Made by a program: the position numbers and the translations under genes. The notes beneath the pieces were generated by a model. That model worked only from the letters and a program-made list of their open reading frames with translations, ran no database searches and was not told the DNA's origin. A stretch of 64,000 nt of DNA from positions 372,001 to 436,000 of the forward strand of contig CAUEEP010000245.1 of the NCBI GenBank assembly GCA_958450365.1, given 5' to 3'. Below, piece by piece: positions 63,201 to 64,000 of the stretch (positions are counted from its first letter, which is position 1; the number at the start of each line of letters is the position of its first letter). The stretch is from Mesorhabditis belari (Eukaryota > Nematoda > Chromadorea > Rhabditida > Rhabditidae).

Positions 63201-64000
63201 TTATGGCACGATAGAGCACATGGATCGACTCAAAAAGCAGGTTTGACTCGAGTTTGAAACTTTTGAGTTATGAAATCAATTTACAGGATCCGCTCAACAT
63301 CTGTCGAATGCTATGTGGATCTATTGTGGAGCAAAAGGAATGAAAGTAGGTTTTCATTTGATATTCATCTGAATTTTGCTGTCATTGTTCTCATTTAGGT
63401 GTGGTTAACTCTTTCTCGCCGAGGAAACATTCAACAAGAGTCGTTCCATGCTCGACGTAACATGTTACCATTTACTCTTGATATTCGACCTGTTAGTAAG
63501 TGTTAATTATATTATCTTAATATTTCTTCTTTTAGTCATCTATAGTTCGGATTGCGTGGCTGTGGGGGTCGAGAGTCTTCCAACTGTTTATGGAGGAAAT
63601 CATTCAACCACTCTCTACAACGTCCATCGAAATAGCGAGGTCTTTATTTAGCTTCAAATTTGAATCACCCTTTGCATTTAGGTATTTCTACATCACATCC
63701 TGAAAGAACTTCTCAAGAAGAATTTGGGCGAGTTTGCAATTGAAATAGCGTCATCGTGTCGTCATCTTCCCTATTTTCCACATGCCCTCGAATTGTTATT
63801 GCACGGAGTACTCGAAGAGGAAGCAACAAGTAGCGAACCAATTCCAGGTAGCATTTTAAATCTTCAAGGGTGAATTACCGTTTTTTTCAGATCCGTTACT
63901 ACCTCGTGTTGTCGGCTTCATAAAAAAATTTCCCGAAAATCTGCGGACGATGGCTCATTGTGCAAGGAAAACCGAACTCGCTCTTTGGCCAGCTTTGTTT
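60224..64000 (+). CDS. RIC1, RAB6 guanine-exchange complex subunit (3' truncated by window)
   Basis: The start is a 12-nt coding exon (MFFP, 60224-60235) with donor GTAAG, joined to an exon from 60278 reading [15 protein letters not shown]. The frame then runs through about 20 short exons in RIC1 order: [177 protein letters not shown] and [20 protein letters not shown]. The WD/beta-propeller N-half and the start of the RIC1 helical domain are present; the C-terminal part lies beyond 64000. RIC1 with RGP1 forms the GEF for RAB6 at the Golgi and supports retrograde traffic and, in animals, procollagen secretion. No lesion is seen. Confidence 0.9.

Overview
The window looks like a chromosomal piece of a nematode genome, or a closely similar compact ecdysozoan. 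Three things point there: introns are mostly about 30-45 nt with GT...TTT(C)AG boundaries, several start codons sit directly after a TTTCAG or TTTTAG acceptor-like site (compatible with spliced-leader trans-splicing), and one gene encodes a mucin-like secreted protein with a C-terminal ShKT domain. A DNA ligase III gene is present, which to my knowledge Caenorhabditis elegans lacks, so this is probably not a close Caenorhabditis relative. The species is not identified. All gene models were assembled by eye from translated exons, so exon edges are approximate unless stated.

Layout. 1-133: last exon of an upstream membrane-protein gene. 236-3138 (+): TMCO4/DUF726-like membrane hydrolase. 3636-7546 (+): telomerase reverse transcriptase, with a hAT-like and a piggyBac-like miniature element in its introns. 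7723-8428 (-): small bHLH factor, tail-to-tail with telomerase. 8429-12999: gene-poor repeats. 13000-22651 (+): turtle/IGSF9-type neuronal adhesion receptor (five Ig, two FnIII, one TM), whose introns carry a deleted Tc1/mariner element, palindromes, foldback elements and minisatellites. 25812-34590 (+): secreted Thr/Glu-rich protein ending in a ShKT domain, with an antisense tRNA-Val(CAC) in an intron and many foldback elements.

The second half is a dense housekeeping block. 35108-39061 (-): atypical protein kinase C. About 39836-47250 (-): 5'-3' exoribonuclease XRN1, with many apparent frame breaks. 47629-51042 (-): RECQ5 helicase. 51696-55583 (+): DNA ligase III, head-to-head with RECQ5. 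56886-59049 (-): mitochondrial-type arginyl-tRNA synthetase. 60224-64000 (+, cut by the window end): RIC1, the Rab6 GEF subunit.

The most striking observation is that DNA ligase III keeps its N-terminal PARP-type zinc finger, but its C-terminus ends in a textbook PBZ (poly(ADP-ribose)-binding) zinc finger, where the vertebrate XRCC1-binding BRCT domain would be. A recent in-frame 203-bp tandem duplication has doubled the linker exon before it. Other points of interest are the telomerase gene with a candidate TEN-domain segment, a 76-bp perfect palindrome starting 4 nt inside a splice donor, several elements with clear target-site duplications, and a stretch (about 37.8-46.6 kb) where conserved proteins are broken by single-base indels, suggesting low sequence quality or decay.
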